DNA from: Vicia villosa
Taxonomy: Eukaryota; Streptophyta; Magnoliopsida; Fabales; Fabaceae
Length of the DNA: 64,000 bases
Reading direction: 5' to 3'
NCBI RefSeq assembly: GCF_029867415.1
Contig: NC_081184.1
Coordinates: 80,078,364-80,142,363 of the forward strand
Below, one piece after another: positions 13,030 through 24,985 of the stretch. Under the pieces are notes generated by a model that saw only the letters and a list, made by a program, of their open reading frames with translations, was not told where the DNA came from and did not search any database. How positions within the stretch are numbered: the stretch's first letter is position 1; the number at the start of each line of letters is the position of its first letter. The position numbers and the translations under genes are program-made.

Positions 13030-13400
13030 GATCGTGTCAGCACCGTTCGTAGTAACTGGATTAGATCTTTGAGATTTAATCGTGTTAGTACCGTTCGTAA
13101 TACTTGAATTAGATCTTGGAAATGTGATCGTGTTCACACCGTTCGTGATGATAGAATTAGATCCTTAAAGGTTGATCGTATCAGTACCGTTCGTAGCAAC
13201 TGAATTAGATCTTAGAAAGATGATCGTGTCTACACCGTTCGTGATGACAGAATTAGATCTCTTGTCGTGTCAGTACCGTTCGTAGTAACTAAATTAGATG
13301 ATCGTGTCACCACCGTTCGTAGTAAATGAATTAGATCTTTGAGCGTTGACCGTGTCAGTACCGTTCGTAGTAGCTGAATTAGATCCTGGAAAGTTGGAGA
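13030..13400 (-). repeat. 48-bp tandem repeat, about 8 copies, in element D
   Basis: Units contain CGTGTCAGCACCGTTCGTAG followed by a GAATTAGATC-like segment, with starts near 13033, 13081, 13129 and 13177. The same unit is found at 34289-34620 in fragment E. Confidence 0.88.
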
Positions 13401-15696
13401 TTTCGTTCATTTGTCTATACCTGTATTCTGCAATAGGTATAGCAATTTATATAATGTCATGATGCATGTGTTATGTAATGAGTCCCTGAAAATAAATGAG
13501 AAACTTTGTATGAAATGTATGCGATGTATGAATATGTTTATGATTTATGACGTATGACTATGATTTATGCTATTTAACATATCTTAATTGAGAAGATGGA
13601 TCTCCATGTCATTGTAATTTTGATGTTTGATCTTATCTTGAAGATGCTCAGCTGGGGATTTATGATTTCTGCTTGGGGACGATCAGTAACTTGATGTACC
13701 CTGATTGGGGATTAGAGATATTAATAAACCATGTTGGAGAAGAGCAAAGTGTTGGGGAACCGGTAGTGTTGAAGATGAAAACTCTGTTGGGGAGCCATGT
13801 CTTTTTCGGGACGAGGACATTTGAAGATATCTTCTTGCGGATTACTTTGTGGGACATGATCCTGTGAAACTGACCTTGTGGGAAGGCGTGGATGCCTTGA
13901 ACGTTGCCCCTAGTAACTATCATTCCTGGATTTGTGTTGATTAGAACATACCAATGAATATTGATCGAAGTATCCACTGGACTCGCCTAGATTTGTTCCT
14001 GCTAGTAGGAACTTTGGAAAGATTTGCCTCGTGAGGACTTTATGAGATGTGCACTATGGGCGACGTGCCCCTGGTAATTATGGGCCTAGGACAATGTCCC
14101 ATGTTGATTGGGAAATAGTTTCAGATCTACTTGAATGCATGCCCCTGATTTTTTTGGCATCCTGAGAGATTCTCGGAATCTTGACTTCATTGCCCCAGAT
14201 TGATCGAGAAATAATTTGAAATCCACTTGGGATATATGCCTTTGGCTATTTGGAATTTGAGAGATTCTGGGAATCTTGACTGGATTGCCCCATATTGATT
14301 GAGCAAAACGTGTCATGTCCCTTGTATACGTAGGAGACATTGCTTCTTGGAGTAATCTGTGTTGGTCGGGATAACTTTGAGTCATTAGCCATACCATGTG
14401 CAAATTCATTCTGATGCTAACATTTGAAATTATGTAGCAGAATATGTTTAATAATGAATTCATGAGATGCAATGCATACGTTTGTCTTGAGTTTTATTGA
14501 AAAACATTAAAGCAGAAGATGTAAAAGCGTGATATTTGTAAAAACATGATATTTGTAACAACGTGATGTTTGTAAAAATGAAATATCAACTCAGCATTTC
14601 TGGTAAACCTTAAGGAGTCAGGATACCTATTTGGTGACAGTATGCTTTTGAACTAACCATGTTTCAATTAGGACTTTCAAGGGTTATAACGTGGCTTGGT
14701 TCACGGTTTAAGAAACAAAGGATAATGGCTCAAAATTTGATTGTACCCACCCCTCTTCGTGATGATCTTCAATCCTAAGCTCAGTTAATTCAACTTATGC
14801 ATTCAGGTTCAAAGAGAGTTTTGGATTTGCATCTTTGATAATGATGATGGTTCACAAGCAAAGAGAACTTTTGAGATGACAGTCACTTCTTCCTTTTGGT
14901 AGTCACAACATTTTGTTGTTCAGGAATTTATTGACTTCTCTTTTTTCATCTTTTTGATATCCCTAACTTTTGCCTAAACTGTCTATTTTGAGATTACAGT
15001 CAGCGGGATGCCTTGATTTTTTCCTAAGTCATCTTTTTGATATTGACTTAGCAGGCTTTTCTTTGTATATATGTTTTTTCATTTTTTTTGAAAAAAATTG
15101 ACTGCCTTGCTTAATGATTGATGAGCCATCATTGGCTTTTGATTGACATCTCCAACACTTATTTGATGTGTGCGGATGGACGCTTATGATTGAAACCTTT
15201 GTTGAAAGGTGTACTAAATGATTCTCTTAAAATAGAATGCACAGCCAAACTAACTGAGAACTACCCTGCCCCAGGTTATGATCAAGGGTTTTAATTAGTA
15301 CAAGAAAGAAACTTCTACTTCTTAGGCTCAAAGGGGTTGACGAGGGATTAACATCCTTATATCTCCGCTGTTTAGGAATTGAAACAATGCCTGTACATCG
15401 TCAGCATAGTCCGGTCAAAAGCATACTGTATGAGGTTGCGGTATCATTTTCGTCATCCTCCCTCAAAAGGCTTACGACTTTATCAGGAGTTGAGTATCAT
15501 AAAACAGATGCAAAGTAAAGACGCAATTTAAAATGAGTGATAGAGAAGTAAATTATTCAAAACAAACATATGCAATGCACTGATGATGATTATTAGAACA
15601 TATAATGTCTATCAAAAGTCAAATGTTTAAACAAACAGAAAAGAAACTTGCAAATGAAAGTAGATCTAATGATCCAAAAGTTCGTCCGTCTATACG

Positions 15697-15921
15697 TCAA
15701 TCAGTCTTGTCATGACTAGGCATAGGAGCGCTGATCACCACAGGAGTTTCAGGAGGGTTGAATTTGATTTCTCCGTCATTGATCAGATCTCGAATCTTAA
15801 TCTTCAATGTCCAACAATTGTTTGTGTAATGTCCAAGAATGTTTGAATGGTACGCGCACCTCGCATTGAGTTTATAGCCAGAGGTGTTAGAATTCTTAGG
15901 AGCATCCCTCAGAGTAATCAA
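15697..15921 (-). pseudogene. gag C-terminal fragment with zinc-finger-like motif (element D)
   Basis: A 74-codon open segment matches the C-terminal gag region of element B (about 55515-55738). Shared features are ITLRDAPKN versus ITLKDPPKN, the Cys/His cluster CAYHSN...C, the phrase IRDLINDGEI and the PMPSHDK end. In the family this region follows the Retrotrans_gag domain and probably binds nucleic acid. Here it stands alone. The upstream gag body is missing or too decayed to read, and no protease or RT follows. It is only a relic, but it fixes the orientation and lineage of D. Confidence 0.85.
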
Positions 15922-16024
15922 TCTGATCTTTAACAGATGTTGTAATGTTTAAGCCGACGACATATTGATTTTGGTGAATTGAACCTTAGGTGCATCTGGC
16001 TTGCGTCGTTGTTGTGGAACTGGT

Positions 16025-16275
16025 GTAGAGATTCAGAGTATCCAGGGTTCGAGCTTCCAGAATGTGTATCTGATAAGAATGTTTCAGAATGTCCGGGGTT
16101 CGAGCTTCCGGAATGTATATCTGATTGGAATGTTTCAGAAGTCTAGGGGTTAAGCTTCCAGAATGTCCATCTGATTGGAACTTTCAGAATGTCCAGGGTT
16201 CAAGCTTCCAGAATGTAATTTTGATTGGAACTTTCAGAAGTCTGGGGGTCAAGCTTCCAGAATGTTCATCTGATT
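16025..16275 (-). repeat. 50-bp tandem repeat, 5 copies, in element D
   Basis: GCTTCCAGAATGT cores recur with TTCCAG/TTCCGG at about 16055, 16106, 16156, 16206 and 16255, a period of 49-51 bp. The array lies on the 5' side of the gag fragment, where no repeat is seen in element B. Confidence 0.85.
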
Positions 16276-16279
16276 AGGA

Positions 16280-17459
16280 TTGACTTGTTGATGGTATTTT
16301 TCTGACTAGTTGGTTGATCTGAAAGGAAAAGTTAGTTTTATGTGATGTTATGAATGCAAATGCAATCTTTTCAAGGATCTTTAGGAATTTAGTTAGCAAC
16401 ATTAGAAAATGGTTTGGTCGCGTCTTTGTCTGATGAATTCTTACTTTTGTCTTTGAATGTCTTTCTTTGAGAATCAAGCTCACCATATCTAGTGGGTCAT
16501 AGCCTCTGATTCGGGCTACCTGTACTTCTGAATTTGAAGGCATATGGCTAGAGGAAGATGATTCCTCTTGCCCCTTGATAGGTGTTGTGTCTTTGAATTG
16601 GAAGACGTGTGGCCAGAGGAAAATAAATCCTCTTGCCCCTAGATAAGAGTTCAGTCCTTGATAAGAGCACCTGAAATTGTGCGCCCTAAATTCCTAAGAT
16701 CCTCAAAAGGATTAGTTGAATCATGTTATGCTTATGATGTCATGATGTCATGAATGTTATGTGAATGCAGTTCATTAGGCACAACGTGAGATGGTAAGGG
16801 CAAACAAGCCCTTTAACAAAACCTGCCAGGAAACAAAGGTTAGCGGCAAACACAAACAAGTCACACAAGTGCCCTTAGGTTTAGAGGCTCGCATGAAGTT
16901 CGTAGGTAAGTACCCTCCCCACTGAAGTTTAGTTGGTTCAACCTGTCCTATATATAAAGATTGGGTTCTAGGGAGCTCATATCATTGACCTTTCTCGAAG
17001 GCGCTTATCTCAGTTCGGCAATTGAATCACCAACCAAGAAGGTCCTGAAAGTCCAGTCCATATGAGTGTAGCTTCGAGTATCAACCAACTTCAGTCGGAA
17101 CCAAAGCCAGCCACCTCGCTACTTTCTAGTAGGCCAAAGTCAAGTTCAACTAGGGTTCTAAGGGCAAATTTGTACTTAATGAAACCACGCAACAGCCAAG
17201 TGTTTCCTCGAGTCGGATCCCAAAGAACACCAGGACAAACCAATGTGTCACACTAACGATGGCCACCATATCAACCACATCAATATACGATGTGCAGTCT
17301 CCTTGGTCTCATGCCATTTACCTAAGGTACTCAGATCCGGGTTAGGATCTTTCACACAAGTGAATACCCAAAACAGCCTTTGAAATATAAAGCAGACAAA
17401 TCAAACAATTAAAGTGATCCTAAACTTTAAGGTAACCCCTCTTTTTTTAATCGAAAGAA
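16280..17459 (-). other. Leader and decayed 5' internal region of element D
   Basis: The right part (about 17130-17459) aligns on the minus strand with the leader after the element A primer site (38763-39058). Shared blocks include GACCAAGGAGACTGCAC and GGAAACACTTGGCTG. The left part holds no readable ORF1. Short open frames here lack domain signals. Confidence 0.7.
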
Positions 17460-17477
17460 TCCCCAGCAGAGTCGCCA
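17460..17477 (-). promoter_or_regulatory. tRNA primer-binding site of element D
   Basis: On the minus strand TGGCGACTCTGCTGGGGA lies 4 bp from the LTR end. It is identical to the site of element B. The literature on Ogre elements reports a tRNA-Arg primer; the tRNA itself cannot be verified from this window. Confidence 0.8.
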
Positions 17478-19107
17478 GTTCTGTAATACGGTGAACTGAC
17501 TTTATCGAAATGTCGCTGTTAAGCATGAGTCGCCACCGACTTTTATTTTATCCAAATATTAGAAAGGCTAAAAGAACAGGAAAAGCCTTTTAAGTAAAAA
17601 AACAGGGTTCAGGGGGTAATTATGCAAAGGGAAGGTGTAAGGCATCCTTTGCATCCATGGTTTTCCATGAGCTTTTAATTGCTTAGCTCACTTTTTGAAA
17701 ACGTTTGAATTGTTTGAAAAGCGGAGTGTGAATAGTAAAAACTTTTAAGAAGAACTTTAGCTTGTAAATAAGCGTAGTCTTTTTGAATTTGATTTGAAAA
17801 GGAGGTGTGAAAAAGATTTTGAATTTTTAGAGCGAGCAATTAGTAGCAACTACCCTAAGTTTAAATATTGTTCTTTTAGTCTTTCGAGCGAAAGGGTCTA
17901 TCCATACCATGAGGGGGCAGGAAATCTTTCAATTGGATGTTTAAGGGTCATCGAGAGTATCGTTCGCCATAAGACTGTCCCTTTCCATAAAGAGGGCAGG
18001 TAGTCTAAGGGAAGAATATAATAGTCATTTGATTTTCTTAGGCATCATGCGAGGATACCTTAGCAATTGGGACAATTATTCTTTATAAGGCAACCTCGGG
18101 GGAGTTTCAATAACTTTGAAGGCAACATTGCTTTAGGTATCCTCAGAATCGAGGGACTTTGACTATTTAGTATACTTAGAAGCAACAGAATTAAGGCACC
18201 AAGGCAGCAAGTAATAAGGCAACAGCCAACAAGAAGGGTTACCCTAAAGGTGTGTGAGTGCACAATCACGTGGTTAACTTCGATGATATTTATCTTGTAA
18301 CTTAGTGATCTAGATTCAGTTAATAGTCTTGCACTCCCTAAATTACTAACCACGCAGTTTAATATAAACAATATGAAAGACAGAAATTAAAAGGCCCTAA
18401 TTACTATTACATCAAAAACTGAATGAGCAACCTATACACCTTCTAGAATTTAAATAGAGGAAATTTAAATAATTAAATAAAGGCATAATTTAAATAAAAG
18501 CATAATTAAATAAAGGCAGATAAATAAAAATAAAATAAAATAGACATGTGACATACACTGGAATGTGAGATGAAAAGAGAATATTGTGATGAAATTTGGT
18601 TTGAAGGTAAAATGATAAACCTAACCGTTAAAAACCTGAAAGTTAAAACCCTAATAACAACATTCAAGGAAACCTAGCGAAGTTAATAGACAACACCTAC
18701 CTAAGGTTTACGAGGTTTCTATGATTGTTTGAAGTCAAGGATAAATATAATTATAAACCTAAAAATATCTAATTAATTAAAATTAGTTAACCTAAAACTA
18801 AACTCTAATTCAATTTACTTAACCTAAAATTAATCTAAAAATTACATTAATTATCTATTATAAACTTAATTTAAATTAATCTAAATATTTAATTTATGTT
18901 AATTGATAAACCTAAAAATAATTAAAACCTAGTGATTAAGTTAATTAAAAATTTATTCATATAAAAAAAAACCTAAGTTGAAATTGATTTTAATATATCC
19001 TAATTAACTAAACTAATATATATTCTAAAATTATTTACCTTAAGTTAGGTTATGATCACTCAACAAAAAGAAAGAAAAAAAATTAAACAAATAAAGAACA
19101 ACAACAG

Positions 19108-20697
19108 AAAATAAAGATAAAAAACAATATCTCTTGGGCCATTGCTATGCACACCCCGTATGGCCCATAGTTTTCATGAGCAATAACAAAAATAGAAAAT
19201 ATTATGGGCCGAATTTACTTCTCACACCCCTAGGCCCACGCCCTCTCTTTTCTGGGCATGTCATCAAACAAAAACTCTATTTGGGCTTCAATCCCCTGGG
19301 CCTTGCGCCCATTCTGCTTATTGAACCATCATGTTGCTCATACACCCCTGGCCTATGGATTTCTTTCAAAAATGTTGTGTAATAAAAAACTTCTGGGCCA
19401 ATCTGAGTGGGCCTGTGCACCTGTTTGCTGATTAAACCCCATATTCCATTTACACCCCCTGACTTACTATTTGGCTTTTAGATTTAATAGTTTTTTCACT
19501 TAGTTTTTTTCCATCATTTTTAGGTTCTAAAAACAATGAAACCATTAAAATTTTGTTAGATTTTTTAGATAATAGTTGACATAAAAATGCAATAAAAAAT
19601 ATTAGCTTCTTAATTAGATTTTAGGCTAGTTTAATTCTGACTTTTAATTGATTTCTCTTTCATGAAAAAACCCATAAAAATAGTAGTATTTTTTTTAGGT
19701 CAATTTTTGAATTGCTTCTTTTGTTCTTTTGTATCATTTCCATGTTTTTTTTTTGGTATAATTGTTGTGTGATTTTGTTGCTAGCTTTTGGCCATATTTT
19801 TGGCCTATGTTGTTAATACCATTTGTATATTCCTCTTAGAATTTTAGTTTAGATATTAAATAGGAATTAGAAGAACAATTAGGATAGATTCTAGGTTAGT
19901 CCACCATTTCATTTCTTTTTTCTTTTTCAACTTTAAAACATCTAAAAATATTCAAAATAAAATCCCTTTAAAAAAATACAAAGAAAACATCAAAAACATC
20001 AATAAAAAAGTGAAAATCATTAAAAAGGGAACGGAAGCTTGAATATCCCTTGCTTTAGGGAATCATTCGAGTGCTTGGATCTCCCTTGCTTTAGGGAACC
20101 ATTCGGGCGTAAGTTCCGTAATTCTAAAAGACACAAACCAAAGAGTAACTCGAGTTTCCCTTGCCTTAGGGATTTCCTCGAAACACTCAAACTCTCTTCT
20201 ATCTCTCGCCCTCGTGGCATTCTTAAGAACGTGTTGAATCCATTCCATAATTAGGCGTATAAGTCTCCAAAGGTCGAGCATCGTGGAGTGCGACTTTAAC
20301 CTCTGTTTAACTAAAAAACACAAAAACATAGAAAATCATGAGCCGAACTACGGTCGCTCTGATTCCTTGTAAGGGATACGTAGGCATTGGGGCGCGGGGC
20401 CTAAGCTAGCACACTTGTAAATAATTCCTTCTTTTCCTCGTGTTTCTTTTTGCATTTATTCGCGTTTAGGTTTAGACATTAGACACCCTTTAGATAGAAA
20501 CAAACATAGGTGGATACCATCGAGTACGATGGGCGTGAGGGGTGCTAGCACCTTCCCCTTGCGTAACCGACTCTCGCGCCCTATTCTCTGGTCGAAAGAC
20601 CTTGTTCTTGTTCGAGTTAGGTTTCCTGGTATTCCTTTCCCGCGATGGGATAAATATATTAGTGGCGACTCTGATTCCATTTTTCGCGGTAGCAACA
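19108..20697 (+). mobile_element. 5'-truncated LTR of the solo-LTR family, opposite orientation
   Basis: The right end (20330-20697) is homologous to the reverse complement of 5970-6350. Both share GAGTCGGTTACGC, the ATCGTACTCGATGG block and a CGCGGTAG...ACA terminus. The GGGCC-rich part at 19130-19480 resembles the reverse complement of about 7900-8050. The left LTR terminus is missing and no target duplication is visible, so insertion was followed by deletion or rearrangement. Confidence 0.78.
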
Positions 20698-20985
20698 GAA
20701 TCTAAATAATTAACTAGAAAATAATCAATCAAATTGATTCTTTCTACAATCAATCTACTTGTTCCCCAAGTTGTTAAATATGTAAAAATAAAAATTAAAA
20801 CCTTCCTTTTTTGGACTTTTGAATATTTTATGATATTTAGTGATTTTTTGACTAAACAAATGTATAAAAGTAGAAATTGACTATTTTAAAAAAAGTCTAA
20901 TTAAAAAATACGAAAAATTAAATTTAAATAATAAAAAAAATGTAATTTTTGTGATTTTAGAATAAAAGGGGAATAAAGTTAAAAG

Positions 20986-21048
20986 TGAGATTCGAACCCG
21001 GGACCCTATACTTGCAAACCTTACTTTCTTACCAACCGCGCTATGTCA
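20986..21048 (-). other. tRNA-like A-box/B-box cassette in the D 5' LTR
   Basis: Partner copy of 12186-12247, with the same GGTTCGAATCT box-B-like core on the minus strand. Its presence in both LTRs shows it was inherited with the element, not inserted later. Confidence 0.5.
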
Positions 21049-21204
21049 ATTATTTGAAATAAAATGACTTATGAAAATAAATGCAGGCAAATTTTGGGGT
21101 ATGACAGGGGCGCACCATATTCCATACGCGTGAGCCACATCTGCTTGAAAGTTAAGTTTTTTGTAATTTTTTTTTTATTTTTAATTACACGACTCAATTT
21201 TTAT

Positions 21205-21208
<4 letters not shown>

Positions 21209-21265
<57 letters not shown>
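21209..21265. repeat. (AT)n microsatellite
   Basis: About 28 uninterrupted TA dinucleotides inside LTR C. Confidence 0.95.
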
Positions 21266-21269
<4 letters not shown>

Positions 21270-21402
21270 TTCAATTCTTTTTTCTTTCTTTAAAAAATAA
21301 AAAGTATTATATTTTTATTTTCAAAAACTTTTTTTCTTTTATAATTAATAATTTGTTTATTTTATTTATTTTTCTTTTAATATTTATATTATTTATTAAA
21401 TT

Positions 21403-21510
<108 letters not shown>

Positions 21511-22493
21511 ATTCAAATTATTATTTATCTATTATTTTCTATTATTCTTATTTATTTATTTATTTATTTACTTATAATTACATTTTTTTTTATTTTATCT
21601 ATTTTCTTAATTTCTTTTATTTAAATTATATTTATTACTTTCATATTTTCAAAAATTCAAATATATTTTGTTTTATTCCAAAAAAATCATAAAAAATACC
21701 TGTGTGTCTGATTTTATTTTCTCTTTTCGATTTAATTAATTAGGTCGCGAGACCAATAACTAATTAAATCGTTTATGTTATTTTATTCAATCCGTACCCT
21801 AATCAGGGTTTACGACGATCATTCCATACACTGAAAATATTGCTCTTTTTGTGTGCTTTTTCAGGGTCGACTTTTCCAATACCGCCCGACTACGCGCCTT
21901 ATCAAGATCCGAAGCTAAGTTTATCATTTAATAATAATTATTTTATTGTTTATTTTGTTTCCTGTTAATTAGGGTTTGCCTTTAAATAAATCTTGCCTAC
22001 ATTCACTTTTCTGCTTTTGCTTTGTTTTTTTTCAGGGTTAACCCAGAGGCTTCCTCCGACTGCCAACCATATCAGATCTAATCAAAGCTAAGTGATCTTT
22101 TCTATTTTAATTATTTGTTTATTTGATTTGATTTTATTTATTAAATTAGGGTTAACCCTAATTGACTCTGAACTGATAATGCACTCACCCTACTTTTGTT
22201 TGCTGTTTTTCCCACCTTTTCAGGGTTTGCCAACTGCCAAAGCTTCGAATATCGGTAACCCTAAACCCTGATCTTAATTATTACCTGTTCAGACCTATTT
22301 ATTTATTATTCTCTGCTTGTTTCATCTCCCCTTTCCTCCGCTGGTTTCTTTTTCCCCTTCCCCGTACTACTTTAATTATATTTGTTTATTGACTGATGTG
22401 GTTAGTAATTTTAGGGAGTGCAACCCTGAATTAAATTACCATCACTTAATTATTATAAGATAATATATTCTGAACTGATCACGTGATTGATGC

Positions 22494-22511
22494 ACACACA
22501 CACACACACAC
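22494..22511. repeat. (CA)n microsatellite
   Basis: Nine CA units in LTR C, next to a conserved LTR segment that also has a short CACACA run in the A 5' LTR (37962-37973). Confidence 0.9.
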
Positions 22512-23409
22512 TTTTGGGGTAACCTCTCTGTTGCCTGTTGCCTTGTTGCCTGTTGCCTGTTGCCTTGTGTTTTTGCAGAATAGCCATGTCCCTCGAATAT
22601 GAGGATACCTCAGCCATGTTGTCTCGGTTATGCAAAGGTCGTAAGACCCTAATGATGCTGCCTTCGATACACCAATATGACCTCGACCCTCGGAATTTGC
22701 CTACGAAAAGGCTGAGGTATGCTCTGGCTTCCTACGAAAGGCTATTCCGGTTCTTCCCTTAGACTACATGCCTCTCCATGGCATGGGACAGTCTTATGGC
22801 GAACGAATTCTCGATTACCCTTCAACCACCAAATGAAAGGCTTCCTGCCCTCTTATGGCATGGATAGACCCTTTCACCCTGAAAGGCTAAAAGGAATACC
22901 TTCAAAATGACTATGCTCATTTACGAGCTAAAGTCCATATTCTTTTCTTCTACATTTCTGAAATCAAAGAGCAAAGCAATTAAGAGCCCATGAAAAACCA
23001 TGGATGCAAAGGGTGCCTTAAACCTTCCCTTTGCATAATTACCCCCGAACTCAGTTTTTCTCAAAAAGGTTTTTTTCTGTTTCTTTTAGCCTTTCTAATT
23101 AATTTGGATAAAATAAAAGTCGGTGGCGACTCATGCTTTACCGCACATTTCTATTAAAATAGTCAGTTCACCGTATTACAGAAAGGTAAGTCTATTGCTT
23201 TAAAATTTTTGAATAAAAAATGCACTAACGCTTTTCAGGAAGAAGAAGAAGATTCTGAAGAGTCAGAATCAGAATAAGAAGAAGAAGATGAACTGTCCAT
23301 GATCTCCTGAAGGGTAAACCAACTCTAGAAGAGTAAACAAAGGAAGTTCAAGAACTTCAGAAGTTCCAAAAAGCCTGAAAGAGTATAATCTTCTAGACTC
23401 AGAAGATCT

Positions 23410-24384
23410 GACAAAAAGAAGGTCACATGCTTTGAGTGCAAGGAGCCATGACATTACAAGGGTGAGTGTCCAAAGCTTCAGAGGGAAAAGCCCAAGAAGA
23501 AGTTTCAAAAGAAGAAAGGCCTTATGGCAACTTGGGACGATTCAGATTCATCAGAATCAGAATCAGACTCTGAAGATGAGCAGGCAAACATTGCGCTCAT
23601 GGCCACTGTTGATGATGTATCAGAATCTACATCAGAATCAGACTCTAAAGAGGTATTTTCTGAACTATCTAGCGATGAGCTAGTTTCCAGTTTAACTGAA
23701 ATTCTAGAAATCAAGGCTAAGCTTAATATCAAATACAAAAAGCTGAGAAAGCTCTTTGCGTCTGAAACTAAGAAGCTTGAATTAGAAAATTCTGAACTCA
23801 AAGAAAAAGTTTTAAAACTATCCATAGATGCTGAGTCATCTTCTAGTTTAGAAAAGTCTATTCCAAGCATGAACAATATTCTTAAGGAATATGACTTGAG
23901 TTTCAGGAAGTTCTTATCTAGAGGTATTGGAAGAAGTCAACTCGCCTCTATGATATATGCAGTTAGTGGAAACAAGAAAGTTGGCATAGGCTATGAGGGA
24001 GAAACCTTATACAATCCGTTGTATGATCAGTTCAAGTATGGCCACTCCCATGATATTAGGCTCACATCACATGCTAAGATTTTTCACATTACACACACTA
24101 AGAAGCATGTAACACAAAATAGAAAATATCATATTAATCAAACTAAGGAATATCATGCTGTACCTCCTGTTAATTATCATGTTAAACCCAAGATCAATCA
24201 GAACTTGAGGAGAACTAACAAGAAAGGACCGAAGAAAATGTGGGTACCTAAGGAGAAGATAATTTCTGTTGTAGATATCCTTGGCAGCAAAGAAGACAAA
24301 GCAAAACATGTCATGGTACCTGGAATATGGGTGCTCGCAGCACATGGCGGGAAAAAGTTCTATGTTCCAAGACCTGGTGCTTAA
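23410..24384 (+). pseudogene. copia gag C-terminus with zinc knuckle, running into protease
   Basis: In frame 1 a CCHC zinc knuckle is visible (Cys at 23428 and 23437, His at 23452, then GEC). A TGA at 23449-23451 sits inside it. Then comes an acidic Ser/Asp/Glu-rich stretch and a Lys/Glu-rich segment likely to form a coiled coil (about 23690-23850), followed by a His/Lys-rich linker. The gag protein would package element RNA; the knuckle binds nucleic acid. The frame ends at 24384. The protease continues in frame 2 from about 24290, so a one-base frameshift separates the two. The N-terminal gag is missing. Confidence 0.85.
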
Positions 24385-24985
24385 ATCTACTGGAGCAGTA
24401 AAGTTTGGAGGGAATCAAAAGGGCAAGATAATTGGCTCTGGAACCATAAGCATTGGTAACTCTCCTTCCATAATTAATGTACTTCTTGTAGATGGATTAG
24501 CTCATAACTTATTGTCCATAAGTCAATTAAGTGACAATGGTTATGACATAATCTTCAATCAAAAGTCTTCCAAAGCTGTAAGTCAGAAGGATGGCTCAAT
24601 CCTATTTACAGGCAGGAGAAAGAACAACATTTACAAGATTGATCTTCAAGATCTTAAGAATTATAAGGTAACTTATCTTATGTCTGTTAGTGAAGAGCAA
24701 TGGGTCTGGCACAGAAGATTAGGCCATGCTAGTTTGAGAAAGATTTCTCAGATTAACAAACTTAATCTAGTCAGAGAAATCCCTAATCTGAAATATAAAT
24801 CAGATGCTCTTTGCGAAGCATATCAGAAAGGGAAGTTTTCCAAACCTGCATTCAAGTCTAAGAATGTTGTTTCTTCCTATAGGCCGCTAGAACTTTTGCA
24901 CATTGATCTGTTTGGCCTAGTCAAAACAGCATCTGTCAGAGGGAAGAAATATGGATTAGTCATCGTAGATGATTATAGCATATGA
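24290..24985 (+). pseudogene. copia protease and N-terminal integrase
   Basis: The retropepsin region begins at SWYLEYGCSQHM. The catalytic triplet usually read DSG/DTG is EYG here, so the protease should be inactive. It is followed by the GAG-pre-integrase zinc region (HRRLGHAS) and the start of the integrase core (HIDLFG, first catalytic Asp). The frame stops at TGA 24983-24985, where the downstream match implies a Trp codon was lost. In copia elements protease processes the polyprotein and integrase inserts the cDNA. Confidence 0.87.

Larger units (their letters stand above)
12320..15690 (-). other. 3' UTR-like internal region of element D
   Basis: No retroelement protein is encoded here. 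The region holds the 70-bp array (12535-12990), the 48-bp array (13030-13400) and a two-copy repeat of about 120 bp (14100-14300, centred on GAGAGATTCT-GGAATCTTGACT). The remainder to about 15690 is unassigned, with a short pyrimidine-rich patch near 14930-15080. In a full element, pol would separate this from gag; here it joins almost directly to the gag fragment at 15697. Confidence 0.7.
17482..21106 (-). mobile_element. 5' LTR of element D, carrying a truncated foreign LTR
   Basis: On the minus strand it runs from TGTCATACCCC at 21106 to the CA end at 17482, beside the primer site. It pairs with the 3' LTR (4540-12306). From about 19108 to 20697 the D LTR sequence is replaced by a piece of another LTR. 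The segment 17575-18355 is retained here but lost from the 3' LTR. Confidence 0.88.
4535..21111 (-). mobile_element. Element D: minus-strand, pol-less Ogre-like element with 5-bp target duplication
   Basis: Two LTRs in the minus orientation (4540-12306 and 17482-21106) bracket an internal region of about 5.2 kb. That region has a polypurine tract at its left end and a tRNA primer site at its right end. The 5-bp sequence GGGGC occurs immediately outside both termini (4535-4539 and 21107-21111), the signature of one integration event. The host site is the 3' LTR of element C. The internal part keeps the leader, a gag fragment and the 3' UTR, but no protease, RT, RNase H or integrase. It is therefore a non-autonomous or internally deleted copy. 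Both LTRs are further damaged by nested LTRs and a deletion. Confidence 0.92.

Noticed and set aside
19134..19382. 82-codon ORF in a GGGCC-rich stretch
   Set aside because: Part of the truncated LTR; the matching region near 7900-8050 has no equivalent frame.
23181..23238. Intron-like GGTAAG...TTTTCAG just after LTR C
   Set aside because: The upstream exon is missing and the stretch is only the boundary of the copia fragment. No evidence of splicing.
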